DNA of 64,000 bases from Georgenia yuyongxinii (GCF_006352065.1 NZ_CP040915.1:1736001-1800000), one strand, 5' to 3'; counted from the first letter of the stretch, positions 51,375 to 61,278 are shown. Numbers and translations are program-made. The notes: generated from the sequence alone by a model not told the origin.

Positions 51375-52741
51375 GCCGCGTCGCCTGGACGGTGCTCCCG
51401 GTCGACGACCCGGCGGCACGGACGGCCAGGGCAGCGCGCTCGGGCCCCGCCGGGCGCACCGGTCCTCCCGCGGCCGGCGGCCACGACCCCTTGCTGCACT
51501 GGACACGGCTGGGGGACTCCGTCGTCCTCTTCGCGGAGGGACCGGATCCGGTGCACCGGGCGGCGGGGCCGGGAGCCGCAGTGCGTGACGCCGGTGGCCT
51601 GAACCTCGTCATCCAGGTAGGCCGAGCGTTCCAACGGGCGCATCCCGAGGTCTCCGTGCTGCTCGATCGTGGGCGGCATCTTGTGGTCGATGCCGCCCAT
51701 CTTGTGGTCGACGCTGCCGGGACCCACGCCGGGGAGGGCCTCGACTGGGTGGTGCGTCCCTTGCCGCGGGACGAGGTCGTCGTGGACCGGCCGACGCCGT
51801 CGGCTCGCGGCGCGGACCCTGCGCTGGGCGAGCTGCTCGCCCTGCTCTCCCAGCCGTCCTACGAGGAGACGCTGCACGTGGTGACGGCGCCGCCGACCCG
51901 TCACTCCCTGGACCCCGGGTTCGTCATCGCCGCCGAGACTGCGGCCGCGGTGCTGCAGGCGCTGGGCTATGTCGTCGTGCGTGAGCCGATCATCGTGGGT
52001 GCCGGGCACAGCGAGAACGTCGTCGCCGACCTGGCCGGGACGGCGGAGGCCCCACGTGGCCTCGTCGTGGTGAGCGCCCACCTGGACTCCGTCAACCACG
52101 CCGACGGGCCGGACGCCCCCGCACCGGGTGCGGATGACAACGCCAGCGGCGCCGCCGGCCTGCTCGAGCTGGCGCGGGCGCTCGTGACGCGCCGGTGGCC
52201 CCACGACCTGCGGCTGATCCTCTTCGGCGGGGAGGAGCAGGGCCTGTTCGGGAGCAAAGCGCATGTCGCCGCGCTCGACGAGGCCGACCGCGGCCGGGTC
52301 CGGGCGGTGCTGAACATGGACATGATCGCGCGGTTGAACACGCCCGCACCGGGGGTGCTCCTGGAGGGGGCCGAGGTATCCCGGACACTGGTCGACGAGC
52401 TCGCCGCGGCCGCCGCCACGTGGACGTCGCTGGCGGTCTCGACGTCGTTGCATCCCTACGCCAGCGACCACGTCCCGTTCATCGACGCCGGCATCCCCGC
52501 GGTGCTCACCATCGAGGGCAACGACACCGCCAACGACGACGTCCACACCGCCCGCGACACCCTGGCCACGCTGTACCCGCCGCTCGCCCTGGAGATCCTG
52601 CGGATGAATCTGGCGGTGCTGGCCACGTACCTCGAGGCCGACGGCGGCGCGGACGGTGCGGTGCCGGCGCGGACGGCGCCGACCCCGCCTCCCACGGCGA
52701 TCAGCCCGGCGCACCCGCCTGAGACCACGTCACCGTCGTAG
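51371..52741 (+). CDS. M28-family zinc aminopeptidase-like protein
   Basis: A 456-residue protein. Residues 195-430 are the M28 catalytic domain: H237 in SAHLDSVN, D255 in PGADDNASG, E288-E289 in FGGEEQGLFGS, D317 in NMDMIAR and the His of YASDHVPF. Residues 1-190 have no domain I recognise and contain an in-frame duplication HLVVDAA-HLVVDAA. No signal peptide is present, unlike most M28 aminopeptidases. GTG 51371 overlaps the previous stop. It would complete a set able to cut proteins internally (S1, M43) and then trim N-termini. Confidence 0.85.
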   Translation: MSRVAWTVLPVDDPAARTARAARSGPAGRTGPPAAGGHDPLLHWTRLGDSVVLFAEGPDPVHRAAGPGAAVRDAGGLNLVIQVGRAFQRAHPEVSVLLDRGRHLVVDAAHLVVDAAGTHAGEGLDWVVRPLPRDEVVVDRPTPSARGADPALGELLALLSQPSYEETLHVVTAPPTRHSLDPGFVIAAETAAAVLQALGYVVVREPIIVGAGHSENVVADLAGTAEAPRGLVVVSAHLDSVNHADGPDAPAPGADDNASGAAGLLELARALVTRRWPHDLRLILFGGEEQGLFGSKAHVAALDEADRGRVRAVLNMDMIARLNTPAPGVLLEGAEVSRTLVDELAAAAATWTSLAVSTSLHPYASDHVPFIDAGIPAVLTIEGNDTANDDVHTARDTLATLYPPLALEILRMNLAVLATYLEADGGADGAVPARTAPTPPPTAISPAHPPETTSPS

Positions 52742-52751
52742 GGTCGGTGGC

Positions 52752-53129
52752 GTGGCAGTCGAGGAGCCGTCGTCGGTGCGCGTGGACAGCTGGGTGTGGG
52801 CGGTGCGCCTGTTCAAGAGCCGCTCCCAGGCGACGGCGGCCTGCCGTGCGGGGCACGTGCGGGTCAACGACGAGCGTGCCAAGCCGTCGACGCCCGTGAA
52901 GGTCGGTGACCGGGTGGTCGTCCGCGGCGGGGAACGCGAGCGGATCGTCGTCGTGCGTCGTCTGCTGGTCAAGCGGGTGGGTGCCGTCGTCGCCGCCGAG
53001 GCGCTGACCGACCACAGCCCGCCGCCCCCGCCGGTCGAGGTCCGTGCCGCGGTGCCGCAGCGCGAGCGCGGTGCCGGGCGGCCCACCAAGCGTGAGCGCC
53101 GGCAGCTCGAACGGCTCCGCGGCCACTGA
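52752..53129 (+). CDS. S4-domain RNA-binding protein (HslR/Hsp15-like)
   Basis: A 125-residue protein with an N-terminal S4 domain: VRVDSWVWAVRLFKSRSQATAACRAGHVRVNDERAKPSTPVKVGDRV. The C-terminus is basic (GAGRPTKRERRQLERLRG). Hsp15 (HslR) binds stalled 50S subunits carrying nascent chain, and actinobacterial relatives share this layout. GTG 52752 is 10 bp after the M28 stop on the same strand, so co-transcription with the protease cluster is possible, though the protein is a common housekeeping type. Confidence 0.85.
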   Translation: MAVEEPSSVRVDSWVWAVRLFKSRSQATAACRAGHVRVNDERAKPSTPVKVGDRVVVRGGERERIVVVRRLLVKRVGAVVAAEALTDHSPPPPPVEVRAAVPQRERGAGRPTKRERRQLERLRGH

Positions 53130-53241
53130 GCGCCCGGCCCGGCAGCAGCTTGTGCCCCGTCGACCACCGGGCCCTCGTGGGCTCATTCCCTCGTGCGCCC
53201 GTCCGCTCGTGGGCCCGTCCGCGCCGGACCATCATCGACCC

Positions 53242-54033
53242 ATGATTTTGCGGGCCCGGCTGGGCACCGGAGTCACTTTGACGTGCGCCGACCTCGGCGA
53301 CCGCGCCGGGATCCCGGTCCTCCTCCTGCACGCCTGGGGCGAGTCGCGGGGCGTCTTCGACCGCGTCGTCCCGCTCCTCCCGCCGGCCCTCCGTCTCCTC
53401 GTCCCGGACCAGCGAGGGCATGGCGAGGCCGACAAGCCGGCGGACGGCTATGCGCTGAGCAGCCTCGCCGCGGATGCCGCGGCGCTGCTCGACGCCGTCG
53501 GCGTGCCGGCCGCGGTGGTGGTGGGCAGCTCGAGCGGAGGCTACGTCGCCCAGCAGCTCGCGCTGGAGCATCCGGACCGTGTCAGTGGGCTCGTGCTCGT
53601 CGGGGCACCGCGCAGCCTGCACACCCGACCGGCGTTCGCCGACGAGGTGGACCGGCTCACGGAGCCCGTCGGTGAGGCCTGGGTGCGGGCATCCCTCGCG
53701 TGGTTCCCGACGTTCGACCCGATCCCGGACGACTACCTGGTGGAGCGGGTCGCCGACGGCGCACGTATACCCGCACACGTCTGGCGGGAGGCGCTCGCGG
53801 GTCTGCTGGACGCCGTGCCGCCGACCGAGGCCGGCGCGATCACCGCTCCGACCCTCGTCATTTGGGGAGACCTGGACGAGATCCTTCCCCGGCGGGAGCA
53901 GGAGGCCCTCACGGCCGCCATACCGGGCGCACGGTTGACCGTCTACGAGGAGACAGGGCATCTGGTCCTGTGGGAGGCCCCGGAGCGGGTCGCCGCGGAC
54001 CTCGCGCGATTTATCGCGTCCATCGGCCGGTGA
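53242..54033 (+). CDS. Alpha/beta hydrolase
   Basis: A 263-residue hydrolase. Oxyanion motif LLLHAWGESRGVFD, nucleophile elbow VVGSSSGGYVAQQ with the middle serine, acid in WGDLDEILP and histidine in EETGHLVLWE form a full catalytic triad. The sequence is of the general esterase/lactonase (RsbQ/BioH-like) type and gives no clear substrate. It is preceded by a 112-bp gap and is convergent with the HtrA-like gene. Confidence 0.87.
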   Translation: MILRARLGTGVTLTCADLGDRAGIPVLLLHAWGESRGVFDRVVPLLPPALRLLVPDQRGHGEADKPADGYALSSLAADAAALLDAVGVPAAVVVGSSSGGYVAQQLALEHPDRVSGLVLVGAPRSLHTRPAFADEVDRLTEPVGEAWVRASLAWFPTFDPIPDDYLVERVADGARIPAHVWREALAGLLDAVPPTEAGAITAPTLVIWGDLDEILPRREQEALTAAIPGARLTVYEETGHLVLWEAPERVAADLARFIASIGR

Positions 54034-54081
54034 GCCCGCGCACGGGATTGGCCTCGACCGACCGAGTGACGTGCGCGCGAC

Positions 54082-55038
54082 TCATGGCACCAGCTCCGCC
54101 AGCGTGGCGACGACGTCCACGAGCGCGCCGCGCCGGTAGACCGTCACCGGGAACGAGCGGCCCACCGCGGTGCCGAGCATGAGGCGCTGCAGGTCCTGCG
54201 CCGTCGTCACGGGTGTGGCGCCGGAGGCGATGACCATGTCCCCCAGGAAGACGCCCGCCGCGGCGGCCGGACTGCCCGGGACCACCTCGGCCACGTGCAG
54301 CCCGGTGCGCCGGCCGAGCCGCTCGCCCAGGGCCGGCGGGATCGCCATGGTCACCCCGCCGATGCCCAGCCACGCGCGGCGCACACGCCCCGTGCTGATC
54401 AGCTCGGTGAGGATGCGGCGGGTGGTGGAGTTGACCGGGACGGCCAACCCCAGCCCGATGCCCGCGACCGCCGTGTTCACGCCCACCACGGTGGCGGTGG
54501 AGTCGGCGAGCGCGCCGCCGCTGTTGCCCGGGTTCAACGCCGCGTCGGTCTGGATGACGTCGTCGATGGAGTGGGCGCCGTGGACCGTGCGCACGGGCAG
54601 GGAGCGTCCCAGCGCGCTGACCACCCCGGCGGTGACGGACCCGGCGAACCCCAGGGGGTTGCCGACGGCGACGACGAGCTGACCGACGCGGAGGTGGTCG
54701 GCGTCGCCGAGCGTCGCGGGTGGGGCGAGGTGGCTGCGGGTGCGCAGCACGGCGAGGTCGGAGAGGCGGTCGGCGCCGAGGACGTCGAAGGGGGCCTCGT
54801 CGCCGTCGGCCGCGACCACCCCACCGCCGCGCACGCCTTCGACCACGTGCGCACTGGTCAGCAGGAGCCCGTCGTCGGTGAAGGCGACGGCGGAGCCCGC
54901 GCCGCTGCCCCGGCGTGAGCGCACCAGCACGGACAGGACCGAGGGCTGCAGCGTAGCCGCGACCGAGGTGACCACCTCGGAGTAGGCGTCGAGCGGATCG
55001 ACCATGAAGGCGGCAACGCCTGAGCCGGGCGCCGGCAT
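54082..55038 (-). CDS. HtrA-like trypsin/PDZ serine protease without signal peptide
   Basis: A 318-residue DegP/HtrA-type protein. Catalytic His in LLTSAHVVEG, Asp in LSDLAVLRT and Ser in NPGNSGGAL; residues 235-310 form a PDZ domain (AWLGIGGVTMAIPPALGERLG, VVPGSPAAAAGVFLGDMVIASG). No N-terminal signal or membrane helix is seen, so it should be cytoplasmic. ATG 55038 is used; ATG 55005 (MVDPLDAYSEVV) begins the conserved part and is an alternative. It lies 2 kb from the peptidase operon but on the opposite strand, so a link is uncertain. Confidence 0.85.
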   Translation of the reverse strand: MPAPGSGVAAFMVDPLDAYSEVVTSVAATLQPSVLSVLVRSRRGSGAGSAVAFTDDGLLLTSAHVVEGVRGGGVVAADGDEAPFDVLGADRLSDLAVLRTRSHLAPPATLGDADHLRVGQLVVAVGNPLGFAGSVTAGVVSALGRSLPVRTVHGAHSIDDVIQTDAALNPGNSGGALADSTATVVGVNTAVAGIGLGLAVPVNSTTRRILTELISTGRVRRAWLGIGGVTMAIPPALGERLGRRTGLHVAEVVPGSPAAAAGVFLGDMVIASGATPVTTAQDLQRLMLGTAVGRSFPVTVYRRGALVDVVATLAELVP

Positions 55039-55068
55039 ACCGCGGTTCGCCGCAGGCGGACAACGGAC

Positions 55069-55350
55069 CTACGGCGTCCAGCCGAACAGGCTCTCCCCGC
55101 CGATCATCACGACGAACCACACGGCGACCGCCACCACCGGCAGCAGCAGCACGAGGAAGGGATGACGGCGGAACCAGAGAATCCCGAGGAGGAACAGCGC
55201 CAGCCACACCACCACGAGAAGGGCGACGGCCCAGTACGGAGCCATCAGCCCGGAGGCCAGGTAGAACGGCAGCAGCACCAGCATGAGGACCAGGCCCGCC
55301 ACCGCGGCGACATGACCCGCGATGCTGCCGCCCGCTTCGTTGCGCGCCAT
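55069..55350 (-). CDS. Small membrane protein
   Basis: A 93-residue protein with three hydrophobic segments (VAAVAGLVLMLVLLPFYLA, YWAVALLVVVWLALFLLGIL and PFLVLLLPVVAVAVWFVVMI). I recognise no family beyond general actinobacterial membrane proteins. ATG 55350 fits; the frame is open upstream. It is 30 bp upstream of the HtrA-like gene on the same strand and may share its transcript. Confidence 0.7.
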   Translation of the reverse strand: MARNEAGGSIAGHVAAVAGLVLMLVLLPFYLASGLMAPYWAVALLVVVWLALFLLGILWFRRHPFLVLLLPVVAVAVWFVVMIGGESLFGWTP

Positions 55351-55533
55351 GGCGTCAGGGTAGGGGAGCGTGGGCGCGCCCGAGCCTCGTATCGGGCCGC
55401 CGGCCGTGCATCGGGTCGGTGGGCCGGTGGGCGCCTGCCGGTCGCGCGCTGCACAGTTCTGCGGATGCCGTGCCGGCGGGTCGAGCGGTTCACCCCATGT
55501 GCGTCGGGGCGCTCGCGGCCTAGCGTCGCGGCC

Positions 55534-57033
55534 ATGGACGTCCAGGTCGCGGCGGGCGCGGTCTCCACAGTGATCTTCGGGGCAAGCATGCTTCCGATGC
55601 TCACCAAGGCGGCGCGCACCAAGGACCTCGGCTCCTACAGCCTCGGCAACGTGGTGCTGGTCAACGCGGGCAACGTCGTCCACACCCTGTACGTGCTCTC
55701 CCTGCCGCTCGGGCCGGTGTGGGCGCTGCACGGTTTCTACGTGCTCAGCCAGGCGCTGATGCTGGTGTGGTGCCTGGGCTACCGCCGCTCCCGCTCACTC
55801 GGGCAGGTCGAGCGCGCGGGCCAGGGGCACACCGGGCCGGTAGGCGAGATGGACGAAGGACGGCGCGTCGAGGATCGTCAGGTCGGCCCGCGCCCCGGGG
55901 CCCAGGCGGCCGACGTCGTCGCGGCGCAGCGCCCGCGCCCCGCCCGCCGTCGCCGCCCAGACCGCCTCGGCCGGTGTCATCCGCAGCTCCCGCACGCCGA
56001 GCGCCACACAAAAGGGCATCGAGCTGGTGTAGGAGGTACCGGGGTTGCAGTCGGTCGCCAGCGCGACGGTGACTCCCGCGTCGAGCAGCCGGCGGGCGTC
56101 GGGGTAGGGGTGCCGGGTGGAGAACTCGACGCCCGGCAGGAGCGTGGCGACCGTCTCGCCGTCGGCGAGGGCGGCGACGTCCGCATCGGTCAGGTACGTG
56201 CAGTGGTCGGCGCTCGCGGCACCGAGCTCCACGGCGAGGAGCACCCCCGGGCCGGGCGCGAGCTGACCGGCGTGCACCCGCAGGCCCAGCCCGGCCCGCG
56301 CACCGGCGGAGAGCACGGCGCGGGCGGCGTCACCGTCGAAGGCGTGCGGGGAGGCCGGCTCGCAGAACACGTCGATCCACCGGGCGTGCGGGGCGCACGC
56401 GGTGAGCATCGCCCCGGTCACCAGGTCCACGTACTCGTGCGTGCGGCCCGCGAACTCGGGTGGCACCGCGTGGGCGCCGAGGAAGGTGGTCTCCTCGGTG
56501 ACCTCGGCCGCCAGGCGCAGCGCCCGCGCCTCCTCGGCCGTGGTGAGCCCGTAGCCGCTCTTGATCTCCACCGTGGTGGTGCCCTGCGCGCGCATCTCCG
56601 CCAACCGGGTGCGCAGCCGGGCCCGCAACGCCGAGTCGCCGGCCGCGCGGGTGGCGCGCACGGTGTCGAGGATCCCGCCGCCGTCGTACGGGACGCCGGC
56701 GGCCCGGGCGGTGAACTCCGCGGCACGGTCACCGGCGAAGACCAGGTGCGTGTGGGAGTCCACGAAGCCGGGCACGACGGCGCGGCCCGCCACGTCGAGG
56801 CGCGCGTCTGCCGCCGGGGCCCGGGCGGCGGCGCCCACCCAGGCGACCCTTCCGCCGTCGACCACCACCGCCGCGTCCTCGACGATGCCGAGCGGTCCCG
56901 GTCCCAGAGCCGGGTCGTTGGTGACCAGCTCGCCGATGCCGGTGACCAGCGTGCTCACCGGTGCCCGCCGGTGCCTTCGCGCATGGGCACCCGCAGGCCG
57001 GTGGCGCCGGCCACCTCCGCCGCCCTGTCGTAG
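55534..57033 (+). CDS. PQ-loop (SemiSWEET-like) membrane protein with no stop before hutI
   Basis: From ATG 55534 about 88 codons encode three hydrophobic segments of a PQ-loop/SWEET half: [40 protein letters not shown] and [20 protein letters not shown]. That is the full length of such proteins. No stop follows: the frame stays open antisense through all of hutI to 57033, adding about 410 residues of arginine/glycine-rich sequence with no family. Either a stop was lost by mutation or the protein has a long random tail. The conserved gene is 55534-55800. Convergent with hutI, overlapping its last codons. Confidence 0.45.
   Translation: MDVQVAAGAVSTVIFGASMLPMLTKAARTKDLGSYSLGNVVLVNAGNVVHTLYVLSLPLGPVWALHGFYVLSQALMLVWCLGYRRSRSLGQVERAGQGHTGPVGEMDEGRRVEDRQVGPRPGAQAADVVAAQRPRPARRRRPDRLGRCHPQLPHAERHTKGHRAGVGGTGVAVGRQRDGDSRVEQPAGVGVGVPGGELDARQERGDRLAVGEGGDVRIGQVRAVVGARGTELHGEEHPRAGRELTGVHPQAQPGPRTGGEHGAGGVTVEGVRGGRLAEHVDPPGVRGARGEHRPGHQVHVLVRAARELGWHRVGAEEGGLLGDLGRQAQRPRLLGRGEPVAALDLHRGGALRAHLRQPGAQPGPQRRVAGRAGGAHGVEDPAAVVRDAGGPGGELRGTVTGEDQVRVGVHEAGHDGAARHVEARVCRRGPGGGAHPGDPSAVDHHRRVLDDAERSRSQSRVVGDQLADAGDQRAHRCPPVPSRMGTRRPVAPATSAALS
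55795..56958 (-). CDS. hutI: Imidazolonepropionase
   Basis: A 387-residue amidohydrolase-superfamily enzyme that opens imidazolone propionate to N-formimino-glutamate. Motifs: [21 protein letters not shown] (HxH metal site), [33 protein letters not shown] and [20 protein letters not shown] 56958 overlaps the hutU stop as GTGA. The typical length is about 400. It ends the hut operon, and its 3' end overlaps the convergent PQ-loop frame. Confidence 0.92.
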   Translation of the reverse strand: MSTLVTGIGELVTNDPALGPGPLGIVEDAAVVVDGGRVAWVGAAARAPAADARLDVAGRAVVPGFVDSHTHLVFAGDRAAEFTARAAGVPYDGGGILDTVRATRAAGDSALRARLRTRLAEMRAQGTTTVEIKSGYGLTTAEEARALRLAAEVTEETTFLGAHAVPPEFAGRTHEYVDLVTGAMLTACAPHARWIDVFCEPASPHAFDGDAARAVLSAGARAGLGLRVHAGQLAPGPGVLLAVELGAASADHCTYLTDADVAALADGETVATLLPGVEFSTRHPYPDARRLLDAGVTVALATDCNPGTSYTSSMPFCVALGVRELRMTPAEAVWAATAGGARALRRDDVGRLGPGARADLTILDAPSFVHLAYRPGVPLARALDLPE

Positions 57034-58625
57034 CCCGCGTCGACGTGGCGCAGCACCCCGGTGGCGGGGTCGTTGGTCAGCACGCGGCGCAGCTTCTGCT
57101 CGGCCAGATCGGTGCCATCGGCCACGCACACCTGCCCGGCGTGGATCGACCGGCCGATGCCCACCCCGCCACCGTGGTGGATCGAGACCCAGGTGGCACC
57201 GGAGGAGGCGGCCACGAGGGCGTTGAGCAGCGGCCAGTCGGCGATGGCGTCGGAGCCGTCGGCCATCGACTCCGTCTCCCGGTAGGGCGAGGCGACCGAC
57301 CCGGCGTCGAGGTGGTCCCGGCCGATGACCACCGGCGCCGCGAGGCGGCCGTCGGCGACCATCTCGTTGAACCGCACGCCGGCGGCGTCCCGGTCGCCGT
57401 ACCCGAGCCAACAGATCCGGGCGGGCAGCCCCTGGAACGCGACGTGCTCGCCGGCGGCGCGGATCCACCGGGCGAGGTGGTCGTCGTCGGGGAAGAGGTC
57501 GAGCACCGCCCGGTCGGTGGCCGCGATGTCCGCGGGGTCCCCGGACAGTGCCGCCCAGCGGAACGGACCCTTGCCCGCGCAGAACAGTGGCCGGATGTAG
57601 GCGGGCACGAACCCGGGAACGTCGAAGGCACGCTCGCAGCCGCCGGCCACGGCCTCGGCCCGGATGGAGTTGCCGTAGTCGAACACCGCGGCACCGCCGT
57701 CCAGGAAGCCCACCATCGCCTCGACGTGCCGCGCCATCGACTCCCGGGCCCGGTCGGTGAACTCCTCGGGCTTGCGGGCGGCGTAGTCGTGCCACTCCTC
57801 GAGCGCGACGCCCTCCGGCAGGTAGGCGAGGGGGTCGTGCGCGGACGTCTGGTCGGTGACGACGTCCACCTCCACCCCGCGGCGGAGCAGCTCGGGCAGC
57901 ACCGTCGCGGCGTTGCCCACCAGCCCCACGCTGACCGCCCGCCGGTCGCGGCGCGCCGCCTCCAGGTCGGCGACGGCGTCGTCCAGGCTCTCGGCGACGG
58001 CGCCCAGGTACCCCCCGGCGACCCTTCTGCGGAGCCGGGCGGGGTCGACGTCGACCACCAGGCACGCGCCGCCGTTGAGGGTGACCGCCAGTGGTTGCGC
58101 GCCACCCATCCCGCCGCAGCCTGCGGTCACGGTCAGCGTGCCGGCCAGGGTGCCGCCGAAGTGTTGCGCAGCGACGGCGGCGAAGGTCTCGTACGTGCCC
58201 TGCAGGATGCCCTGGGTGCCGATGTAGATCCACGAGCCCGCGGTCATCTGCCCGTACATGGTCAGACCGAGGGCCTCGAGGCGGCGGAACTCCGGCCAGG
58301 TGGCCCACTGGGGCACGAGGTTGGCGTTGGCGAGGAGGACCCGGGGTGCCCACGGGTGGGTGCGCAGCACGCCGACCGGGCGGCCGGACTGGACGAGCAT
58401 CGTCTCGTCGTCCGCCAGGGTGGTCAGGGTGGCGACCATCGCGTCGAAGCTGGCCCAGTCCCGCGCGGCGCGGCCGGTGCCCCCGTAGACGACCAGGTCC
58501 TCGGGCCGTTCCGCGACCTCCGGGTCGAGGTTGTTCATCAGCATGCGCAGCGGGGCTTCCGTCTGCCAGCTACGCGCCGTCAGGGTGGTGCCGCGCGGGG
58601 CGCGGACCGGCTGGGATCCTTCCAC
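56955..58625 (-). CDS. hutU: Urocanate hydratase
   Basis: Urocanase, 556 residues, an NAD+-dependent enzyme adding water to urocanate. Landmark stretches are [101 protein letters not shown] (active-site cysteine) and [22 protein letters not shown] 58625 follows GAGGAGGA. It is 41 bp after hutH and coupled to hutI, giving the order hutG-hutH-hutU-hutI. Confidence 0.94.
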   Translation of the reverse strand: MEGSQPVRAPRGTTLTARSWQTEAPLRMLMNNLDPEVAERPEDLVVYGGTGRAARDWASFDAMVATLTTLADDETMLVQSGRPVGVLRTHPWAPRVLLANANLVPQWATWPEFRRLEALGLTMYGQMTAGSWIYIGTQGILQGTYETFAAVAAQHFGGTLAGTLTVTAGCGGMGGAQPLAVTLNGGACLVVDVDPARLRRRVAGGYLGAVAESLDDAVADLEAARRDRRAVSVGLVGNAATVLPELLRRGVEVDVVTDQTSAHDPLAYLPEGVALEEWHDYAARKPEEFTDRARESMARHVEAMVGFLDGGAAVFDYGNSIRAEAVAGGCERAFDVPGFVPAYIRPLFCAGKGPFRWAALSGDPADIAATDRAVLDLFPDDDHLARWIRAAGEHVAFQGLPARICWLGYGDRDAAGVRFNEMVADGRLAAPVVIGRDHLDAGSVASPYRETESMADGSDAIADWPLLNALVAASSGATWVSIHHGGGVGIGRSIHAGQVCVADGTDLAEQKLRRVLTNDPATGVLRHVDAGYDRAAEVAGATGLRVPMREGTGGHR

Positions 58626-58666
58626 GGCGTCCTCCTCTCCTCGTTGGCGCCGGGGTGTCCGGCTGG

Positions 58667-60265
58667 TCAGGCGAGCTCGCCCGCCACCTTTTCCGCGGCG
58701 GCCAGCACGACGCCGTCGCGTACGGCAGCGACGACGGCGGCGAGCTGCGGGGCGAGCGGGGCGTCCGGTCCGGGGCCGGGCACGCCGGCGCCGCGCAGGG
58801 CGTCCCGCACGGCCGCGGTGGCCGGGGCCGGTGCCAGCGGGGCGCGCAGGTCGAGCGCCCGGGCGGCAGTCAGGAGCTCGACGGCGAGCACCTGCGCCAG
58901 GCCGTCGAGCGCGCGGCGCAGCTTGCGGGTGGCGGCCCAGCCCATCGAGACGTGGTCCTCCTGCATCGCCGAGGAGGGGATGGTGTCGACCGACGCCGGG
59001 ACGGCGAGCCGTTTGAGCTCGGCGACGATCCCGGCGGCGGTGTACTGGGCGATCATCAGGCCGGAGTCGACGCCGGGGTCGTGGGCGAGGAAGGGCGGCA
59101 GGCCGTGGCTGCGGGCCGGGTCGAGGAACCGGTCGGTGCGGCGCTCGGACATGGCGGCGACGTCGGCGACCGCGATGGCCAGGAAGTCGGCGGCGTAACC
59201 GAGCGGCGCACCGTGGAAGTTGCCGTTGGAGGCCACCCGACCGTCGGTGGTGACCACCGGGTTGTCGATGGCGGCGGCGAGCTCGTGGCCGGCGACCACT
59301 TCGGTGTGGGCGAGGGTGTCGCGCGCGGCGCCGTGCACCTGCGGGACGCAGCGCAGCGAGTAGGCGTCCTGGACCTGCGGGCAGTCGGGGCCGCGGTGGC
59401 TGGCCATGATCGCGGACCCGGCCACGAGCGTGCGGAGGTTGCGTGCAGCGGCCGCCTGGCCGGGGTGGGGGCGCAGCGCGACGAGATCCTCGGCATAGGC
59501 GGCATCGGTGCCCAGCAGTGCTTCGACGCTCATGGCGGCCGCGATGTCCGCGGTGCGCAGCAGCAGGTGCAGGTCCGCCTCGGCCAGCACCAGCATGCCG
59601 AGCATGCCGTCGGTGCCGTTGATGAGGGCCAGCCCCTCCTTCTCGGCGAGCACGACCGGCGTCAGCCCCGCGGTGGCGAGGGCCTCGGCGGCCGGGCGCA
59701 GCGCGCCGCCGCCGTCGCGGACGTCGCCCTCTCCGGTCAGGGCCAGGGCCACGTGGGCGAGCGGGGCGAGGTCGCCGGAGCAGCCCAGGGAGCCGTGCTC
59801 CGGCACCACCGGGGTGAGGCCGGCGGAGAGCAGGGCGGCGTAGGCCTCGGCGGTGGTCCGGCGCACCCCGGTGCGGCCGGTGGCCAGGGTGGACAGGCGC
59901 AGGAGCATCATCGCCCGCACCACTTCCCGCTCCACCTCGGCGCCGGAGCCGGCGGCGTGGGAGCGCACGAGGCTGCGCTGGAGCCGGGCGCGGTCGGCGG
60001 GTGGGATGTGCCGGACGGCGAGGGCGCCGAAGCCGGTGGAGACGCCGTAGTGGGGCTGGTCGTCGTCGGCCAGGGCCTCCACGAAGGCACGACCGGAGTC
60101 GAGCGCGGCCAGCGCCTCCTCGGTCAGGCGCACCGCGGCACCCCCGCGGGCGACCGCGACGACGTCGGCCGGGGTCGGTGCCCCGGGCCCGACGGCGACC
60201 GCCCCCGCCGCGCCGGCTCCTTTCGTCCCCGGCGCCCCGGCTCCGTCCGTGACCACGCTGTCCAC
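58667..60265 (-). CDS. hutH: Histidine ammonia-lyase
   Basis: A 532-residue MIO-type lyase that removes ammonia from histidine. The MIO-forming tripeptide is C162-S163-G164 in [14 protein letters not shown], with Cys in place of the common Ala, a variant I associate with actinobacterial enzymes. Other motifs: [62 protein letters not shown] and [16 protein letters not shown]. The start is uncertain: GTG 60265, 60271 or 60256 are all possible and none has a clear ribosome site; the N-terminal 30 residues are low complexity. Confidence 0.9.
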   Translation of the reverse strand: MDSVVTDGAGAPGTKGAGAAGAVAVGPGAPTPADVVAVARGGAAVRLTEEALAALDSGRAFVEALADDDQPHYGVSTGFGALAVRHIPPADRARLQRSLVRSHAAGSGAEVEREVVRAMMLLRLSTLATGRTGVRRTTAEAYAALLSAGLTPVVPEHGSLGCSGDLAPLAHVALALTGEGDVRDGGGALRPAAEALATAGLTPVVLAEKEGLALINGTDGMLGMLVLAEADLHLLLRTADIAAAMSVEALLGTDAAYAEDLVALRPHPGQAAAARNLRTLVAGSAIMASHRGPDCPQVQDAYSLRCVPQVHGAARDTLAHTEVVAGHELAAAIDNPVVTTDGRVASNGNFHGAPLGYAADFLAIAVADVAAMSERRTDRFLDPARSHGLPPFLAHDPGVDSGLMIAQYTAAGIVAELKRLAVPASVDTIPSSAMQEDHVSMGWAATRKLRRALDGLAQVLAVELLTAARALDLRAPLAPAPATAAVRDALRGAGVPGPGPDAPLAPQLAAVVAAVRDGVVLAAAEKVAGELA

Positions 60266-60345
60266 GGGCACATCACACCGCGTTCGTGGCGTTGTGGCCA
60301 GTGCGGGCGGGGTGCGGGGGCGCACGCCGGCTGCCGCCGTGGGGT

Positions 60346-61278
60346 CTACTCGCCGGTGGGGCGGGTCGCGAGCCCGGCGAGCACCTCCAGGACGCACAGG
60401 GCGACGAGCCGGACCGTGCGGCCATCGGGTGCGTCCGCCGTCGCGTCCACCTCGGTGAGGTCCACCGACCGCACGGCGGGGTGGGCGCCGGCGGTGCGGG
60501 CGGCGGCCCGCAGCTCATGTGACGCAAGGCCGCCGGGCAGGGCGGCGGGGCAGGCGGGCGCGACGGCCCGGTCGCAGACGTCGACGTCGAGGTCGACATG
60601 GACGCCGCCACCGCCCGACGCGGCCCGGTCCAGGGCCTGGGCCATCACGGCCGCCATCGGGCGCCGGTGGAGCTCGTCGCGGTGGACCACCGTGATGCCG
60701 GCCGCCTCTGCCCGTTCGGCGTAGGCGGGCGAGTTCGCGAAGTCGGCGATGCCGACCTGGACCACCCGGTGCCCGTCGAGGCCAGCGGCGATCAGGCGCC
60801 GCACCGGTGAACCGTTGGAGACGCCGTCGCGCAGGTCGTGGTGCGCGTCCACGGTCACCAGCCCCGCGGTGCCGAGGCCGGGGCCCAGGGCACCGAGCGC
60901 CGCGGGGACGGTGGCGGCGTTGTCACCGCCGAGGACGACCACCACTCGAGCACTGGCGGCCGCAGCGGCGACGGCGGCAAGGGCGCGGTTCTCGCCGTCG
61001 GCGCCGTCGGGCTCGGTGACGTCGCCGGCGTCGGCGCAGCGCAGGGGGAGCAGGTCGACGGCCGAGCCCGTGCCCCCGGCGGCGACAAACGGTGCGTACA
61101 GGCGCAGCGCCTCCCGCACGGCGGCCGGGGTGGCTGCGGCGCCGGTGGGGGACAGGGACGTGCGCCAGGTCGGGATACCGAGGAGCACCAGGTCGGCGCC
61201 CGCCGCACCGAGCTCGTCCAGTGGCGGCCAGCCGCCGGCACGCGGCCACAGCGGGTCCGCGTGCAGCGTCCGGCTCAT
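60346..61278 (-). CDS. hutG: Formimidoylglutamase-like arginase-family hydrolase
   Basis: A 310-residue ureohydrolase-fold enzyme at the head of the hut operon, expected to split formiminoglutamate to glutamate and formamide. Manganese-site motifs are VDAHHDLRDG and HVDLDVDVCDRAVAP; the usual GG(D/G)H reads GGDNAAT, so one ligand His is Asn. ATG 61278 (MSRTLHADPLWPRAGG) is preferred to GTG 61287. The 80-bp gap to hutH is the largest in the operon. Agmatinase relatives exist, but context favours HutG. Confidence 0.87.
   Translation of the reverse strand: MSRTLHADPLWPRAGGWPPLDELGAAGADLVLLGIPTWRTSLSPTGAAATPAAVREALRLYAPFVAAGGTGSAVDLLPLRCADAGDVTEPDGADGENRALAAVAAAAASARVVVVLGGDNAATVPAALGALGPGLGTAGLVTVDAHHDLRDGVSNGSPVRRLIAAGLDGHRVVQVGIADFANSPAYAERAEAAGITVVHRDELHRRPMAAVMAQALDRAASGGGGVHVDLDVDVCDRAVAPACPAALPGGLASHELRAAARTAGAHPAVRSVDLTEVDATADAPDGRTVRLVALCVLEVLAGLATRPTGE

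Noticed and set aside
56961-59198. Plus-strand open frame of 745 codons opposite hutU and hutH
   Set aside because: Composition is that of an antisense shadow; the minus-strand frames carry full enzyme motifs.
58091-60724. Plus-strand open frame of 877 codons opposite hutH
   Set aside because: Rich in Gly/Arg/His with no domain; caused by lack of AT-rich stops in high-GC DNA.
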